DNA from: DATARR01 sp044868005
GTDB lineage: Bacteria; Acidobacteriota; Thermoanaerobaculia; Multivoradales; UBA5704
Length of the DNA stretch: 64,000 nucleotides
Reading direction: 5' to 3'
NCBI GenBank assembly: GCA_044868005.1
Contig: JBIOVX010000147.1
Coordinates: 1-64,000 of the forward strand
In this document: positions 61,378-64,000 of the stretch, one piece after another
How positions within the stretch are numbered: position 1 is the stretch's first letter
How the letters are laid out: each line of letters starts with the position of its first letter
Position numbers and translations under genes: made by a program
The notes under the pieces: model-generated
What the model saw: only the letters and a program-made list of their open reading frames with translations
Told to the model about the DNA's origin: nothing
Database searches by the model: none

Positions 61378-61733
61378 TGGTGGAGGTGGTGGGAGTCGAA
61401 CCCACGTCCGAGAAACGCGTATCAGGAGCCTCTACGTGCGTATCCTTCTATTCTAAGTCTCGCCGCGCGTGCTCTGGAAGAAGGCCAACCCGGCACGGCA
61501 GCCAGCCTTGCTTTGTATCCGGATGCGTCGCAAGGCCTCCGCATCCATTGATCCGCTTTAGCGTCGTCCCGGTGGGCGCCGCGAATCAAGGCCCACCATC
61601 GGGACGTCACGAGCCCTTTTTAGGCCGCGAGGGCGAAGTTATCGTTCGCAGTTATATCTTCCGGTGTTACGAGTGGAAGCTCGACACGCCACCCCTGCTC
61701 CGCTTTGTTCCCCGTCGAAACCGGTACACCCCC
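61378..61733 (-). ncRNA. ssrA: Transfer-messenger RNA (tmRNA)
   Basis: 356 nt. The 5' GGGGGUG pairs with the 3' CACCUCC before the encoded ACCA end (61378-61381). GGUUCGACUCCCACC forms the T-arm. The tag reading frame (61620-61649) begins at GCG and encodes ANDNFALAA followed by TAA. This gives the tRNA-like domain and tag-coding region of a one-piece tmRNA, which rescues stalled ribosomes and marks the product for proteolysis. A TATACT promoter element lies 28-33 nt upstream and the 21-bp array beyond that. Confidence 0.95.
61620..61649 (-). other. tmRNA proteolysis tag coding region
   Basis: Resume codon GCG then AAC GAT AAC TTC GCC CTC GCG GCC TAA, encoding ANDNFALAA. The LAA end is the usual protease recognition signal. 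The resume codon is GCG rather than the commoner GCA. Confidence 0.9.
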
Positions 61734-61760
61734 AAGTTGCCAAAGAACCGAACTGCACCG

Positions 61761-61766
61761 AGTATA
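61761..61766 (-). promoter_or_regulatory. -10 element (TATACT) of the tmRNA promoter
   Basis: TATACT on the minus strand, placing transcription start about 20 nt upstream of the mature 5' end at 61733. The -35 region (around 61784-61789) does not match consensus. The phased array begins at 61804. Confidence 0.5.
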
Positions 61767-61803
61767 ACCTACTGGGTGGAAAGGACATTCCCGCGCCAGC
61801 CGT

Positions 61804-62212
61804 ACCCCGGTGGGGGCCGTTGAGACCGGTTCGTGCATCCTCGCCATCCCGGCAGGAGCGATTTGCACCACCGTCTGGACGATTCCCACCTGGGTATGAC
61901 CTCGTCGCACCGCGGTGCGAGCCCTCTGCACCGCGGTATGGACGGTTCATACCGCGGTATAAGCGGGTCCCACCGCGGTATGGCCGGGCTATACCGAGGT
62001 GGGAGTCTCTCATACCGCGGTGTAGCCCGGTCCCACTGAGGTATGGATGGCTCATACCGCGGTATTTGGCGCCTACACCGCGGTATGGCGGCCTCATACT
62101 GCGGTGGAGACGGCCCACACTTGGGTGGGAGCCGTCCGTACCGCGGTGTGGACCGTCGCCACCGCGGTACCAGCCGCCCTTACCGCGGTGGCGATCCACC
62201 ACCACTCAGTGG
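61804..62212. repeat. Array of 20 dyad-symmetric units at exact 21-bp pitch (array 2)
   Basis: The core ACCGCGGT or a variant recurs at 61804, 61825, 61846, 61867, 61888, 61909, 61930, 61951, 61972, 61993, 62014, 62035, 62056, 62077, 62098, 62119, 62140, 62161, 62182 and ~62203: always 21 bp apart. Ten copies are exact. Many are extended as CATACCGCGGTATG. The copies at 61825-61867 and 62203 are poor. The array fills most of the 472-bp space between tmRNA and the small membrane protein gene and overlaps that gene's stop codon. Frames remain open in both strands only because 21 is divisible by three; I do not call a gene here. Confidence 0.93.
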
Positions 62213-62670
62213 AGATCCCGGCCAGCCCGGTGGAGCTCCTCGGCGGCGACCGCGACGGCGGCCAGGAACTCGTCGGGGCCGCTGGTGCGCAGGCGCGAGA
62301 CCACCAGAAACCAGCCGCCGAGCGCCAGGATGGCTCCGAAGGGGGCCACCGCGATCAGCTTGGGGTAGAAAGGCCATAGCAGGGTGAGCAGCCCGCCGGC
62401 GGCGGCCAGGAGCAGCACCATCACCGAGGCGGTCTGGACGTAGTAGACCGATGATTCCGGCAGAAAGATCACCCGCGAGCCGTCTGTTGCATCCCGGATT
62501 TCTACTACGCCAGTCACGAGCCCCCGGCGGATTCCGGCGACGACCGGCAGGTGTAGCTTTCCGCCGGCCCCTTCGGGTTGGAATTCCGCGCCCCAGTCCT
62601 CAGCCGTCCGGCGGACGGCGGCGAGCGCTTTCTCCGCCGGGACCGCCAAGTCGATGGCGTGCTCCGCCAC
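62206..62670 (-). CDS. Small membrane protein of unknown function
   Basis: 154 residues. The N-terminal ~75 residues are soluble (HAIDLAVPAEKALAAVRRTAEDWGAEFQPEG), followed by two transmembrane helices (VMVLLLAAAGGLLTLLWPFY and LIAVAPFGAILALGGWFLVV) and a short helical tail. It starts 4 nt after the dusB stop and is presumably cotranscribed. Its stop codon overlaps the last unit of the 21-bp array. Confidence 0.75.
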   Translation of the reverse strand: MAEHAIDLAVPAEKALAAVRRTAEDWGAEFQPEGAGGKLHLPVVAGIRRGLVTGVVEIRDATDGSRVIFLPESSVYYVQTASVMVLLLAAAGGLLTLLWPFYPKLIAVAPFGAILALGGWFLVVSRLRTSGPDEFLAAVAVAAEELHRAGRDLH

Positions 62671-62673
62671 GCG

Positions 62674-63657
62674 TTACGCGGCCTTCTCGACCAGCAGCTC
62701 GTCGAGGAACTCCTCGACCGTGGTGAGGAAGGTCTGGACGTCGGGGAGCTGGTTGATCGCCTGGCGCAGCTTGCGCCCGTTGGGCAGGCCGTGGGTGTAC
62801 CAGCCGGTGAACTTGCGCAGCTTGTGGAGGGCGAACGTGGAGCTCTCCCGCTCGGCCACCATATGGAAGTGCTCCAGGATGAGATCGCGCCGGTCGGCGA
62901 GCGTCGGCTCGCTGACCCGGCTGCCGTCCAGGCGCGCGGCGATCTGCCGGAAGATCCACGGGTTCTTGGTGGCGCCGCGGCCGACCATGACGCCGTCGCA
63001 GCCGGTCTCGGCCATCAGGCGCAGGGCGTCCTCGGGCTCGCGCACGTCGCCATTGCCGATCACCGGGATGGAGAGCGCCTCCTTGAGACGGGCGAGATGG
63101 CTCCAGTCGGCCTCGCCGGTGAACATCTGCCGCGCCGTGCGCGCGTGCATGGCTACCGCGGCGACGCCGTTGGCCTCGCAGATCCGCCCCAGCTCGAGAT
63201 AGTTGCGGCGGCCGTCGTCGAGCCCCAGGCGGAACTTGACCGTGAGGGGGATCGAGATGGCGTCGCGCACCGTGCGGATGATGGACTCGGCCAGTTTCAG
63301 ATCACCCATCAGAGCGGCGCCGGCGCAACCCTTGAGCACCTTGTTGGCCGGGCATCCCATGTTGATGTCGCAGATGTCGGCCCCCAGCTCCTCGACGACG
63401 AGGGCGGCCTCGCGCATAGTGGCCGCGTCCGAGCCGTAGATCTGGATGGCGAGCGGGCGCTCCTCTTCGCTGAAGTACATCAGGTCGCGGGTGCGCTGGT
63501 TGCCCTGGACGATGGCCTTCGAGGAGATGAACTCCATCGATACCACGCCCACGCCGCCGATCCGCCGCACGATGAGGCGGAAATCGCGGTCGGTCACCCC
63601 GGCCATGGGCGCGAGCCAGAGCGGAGGATCGATGCGGTGAGGGCCGAGGTGGACCAT
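62674..63657 (-). CDS. dusB: tRNA-dihydrouridine synthase
   Basis: 327 residues of the Dus TIM-barrel family. LAPMAGVTDRDFRLIVRRIGG begins the FMN site, INMGCPANKVLKGCAGAALM contains the catalytic cysteine, KFRLGLDDG and HARTARQMFTGEADWSHL line the barrel, and GNGDVREPEDALRLMAETGCDGVMVGRGATKNPWIF binds the FMN phosphate. It reduces uridine to dihydrouridine in tRNA. The C-terminal helical domain (HKLRKFTGWYTHGLPNGRKLRQAINQL) fits the DusB subfamily. Confidence 0.94.
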   Translation of the reverse strand: MVHLGPHRIDPPLWLAPMAGVTDRDFRLIVRRIGGVGVVSMEFISSKAIVQGNQRTRDLMYFSEEERPLAIQIYGSDAATMREAALVVEELGADICDINMGCPANKVLKGCAGAALMGDLKLAESIIRTVRDAISIPLTVKFRLGLDDGRRNYLELGRICEANGVAAVAMHARTARQMFTGEADWSHLARLKEALSIPVIGNGDVREPEDALRLMAETGCDGVMVGRGATKNPWIFRQIAARLDGSRVSEPTLADRRDLILEHFHMVAERESSTFALHKLRKFTGWYTHGLPNGRKLRQAINQLPDVQTFLTTVEEFLDELLVEKAA

Positions 63658-63669
63658 GGCGGGGAGATT

Positions 63670-64000
63670 TTAGCTCGCCGGAGCGGTTGCAACTCTTCTC
63701 GGGTTCCGCACGCCGAGCGCGACCGCCAGGAGGCCGGCGGCCGCGCACAACGAAAGCACGGCGGCGAGCTCTTCCGGCCAGGCGCTGATCTCGAGCACGA
63801 CGCGGTGGCGCCCGGCCGGGACCACGACTCCCAGGAGGGCCAGATCGGCCGGCAGCACCTGCAGGCGACGGTCTCCCGCGTGCGCCTGCCAGAAGTTCTG
63901 GAACGCCCGCTGAACGACCAGGAGCCCACCGCCGCCAGCCACGTCCACGACCAGACGATCCGGGCTCGCGGCGAGCAGGCGGACTCGGGCGCCGGGTCGA
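63670..64000 (-). CDS. C-terminal part of a YfhO-like membrane protein (cut by window edge)
   Basis: The frame is open from the window end to the stop at 63670, giving about 109 residues. The segment LVVDVAGGGGLLVVQRAFQNFWQAHAGDRRLQVLPADLALLGVVVPAGRHRVVLEI and the final hydrophobic helix resemble the C-terminal region of YfhO-type proteins such as the gene at 13978. It ends 12 nt before the dusB start, so it is probably in the same operon. Confidence 0.72.
   Translation of the reverse strand, partial: RPGARVRLLAASPDRLVVDVAGGGGLLVVQRAFQNFWQAHAGDRRLQVLPADLALLGVVVPAGRHRVVLEISAWPEELAAVLSLCAAAGLLAVALGVRNPRRVATAPAS

Noticed and set aside
61378..61420. tRNA gene
   Set aside because: The T-arm and CCA end belong to tmRNA: the tag reading frame and the matching 5' acceptor strand are present 350 nt away.
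61639..62205. Open frames with 7-residue YRG repeats through the second array
   Set aside because: ACCGCGGT is its own reverse complement, so TAC-CGC-GGT (YRG) appears on both strands; no ribosome binding site or conserved start, and the frame runs into tmRNA.
61804..62212. CRISPR array
   Set aside because: Cores are 8 bp with 13-bp intervals, far shorter than CRISPR repeats and spacers; no cas genes.

Overview
The window is a high-GC bacterial chromosome segment densely packed with genes. Its gene content looks most like an Acidobacteriota (Thermoanaerobaculia-like) genome: GWxTD-domain lipoprotein, YfhO-type membrane proteins, futalosine-type UbiD decarboxylase, a bc complex served by an eight-heme cytochrome, and several secreted peptidase-like proteins. 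That assignment is inference from gene content; no rRNA marker is present. No phage, insertion sequence, tRNA, rRNA or CRISPR was found.

Layout. 0-2.8 kb: a secreted protein, then an accessory patch with a DUF6364/PIN toxin-antitoxin pair and two small genes, three of which look frame-disrupted. 2.8-9.5 kb: DUF885 hydrolase, sarcosine-oxidase-like flavoprotein, small membrane protein, secreted serine protease, halogenase-like flavoprotein. 9.0-14 kb (minus strand): ABC polysaccharide exporter (Wzm/Wzt type), glycerate kinase, DUF3467, GWxTD lipoprotein, Coa1-like protein. 14-27 kb: YfhO-like protein carrying an in-frame palindromic insertion, TerC, ApaG, ATP-dependent DNA ligase, OPT transporter, penicillin acylase family protein, UbiD decarboxylase, retropepsin-like protease. 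27-31.8 kb: two hydrolases and a tandem pair of zinc-motif/TPR proteins with a small exported peptide between them. 31.8-39.5 kb (minus): an electron-transfer operon (HEAT protein, Rieske, split cytochrome b, octaheme cytochrome) plus a cupredoxin-like lipoprotein. 39.7-47.7 kb (minus): hemF, a small aspartic protease pair, purF-purL-purQ-purS with overlapping start/stop codons, and two metallo-beta-lactamase-fold proteins. 47.8-52 kb: a peptidase/beta-propeller/beta-barrel outer membrane fusion and two small envelope proteins. 52-61.3 kb: dprA, Rpn-like nuclease, topA, hutI, FKBP, a DPP III-like lipoprotein, AbrB-like antitoxin, EVE protein. 61.4-64 kb: tmRNA, a repeat array, a small membrane protein, dusB and the 3' end of another YfhO-like gene.

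The most unusual content is non-coding. Two long arrays (26172-27049 and 61804-62212) consist of dyad-symmetric units repeated at a 21-bp pitch, i.e. two turns of B-DNA. They have different core sequences, and each fills the space between an upstream gene's stop codon and the promoter region of the next minus-strand gene (a retropepsin gene and tmRNA). A separate dispersed palindrome family (GTAGGGGCGG-type) sits at gene ends, and in three cases supplies the stop codon of the gene.
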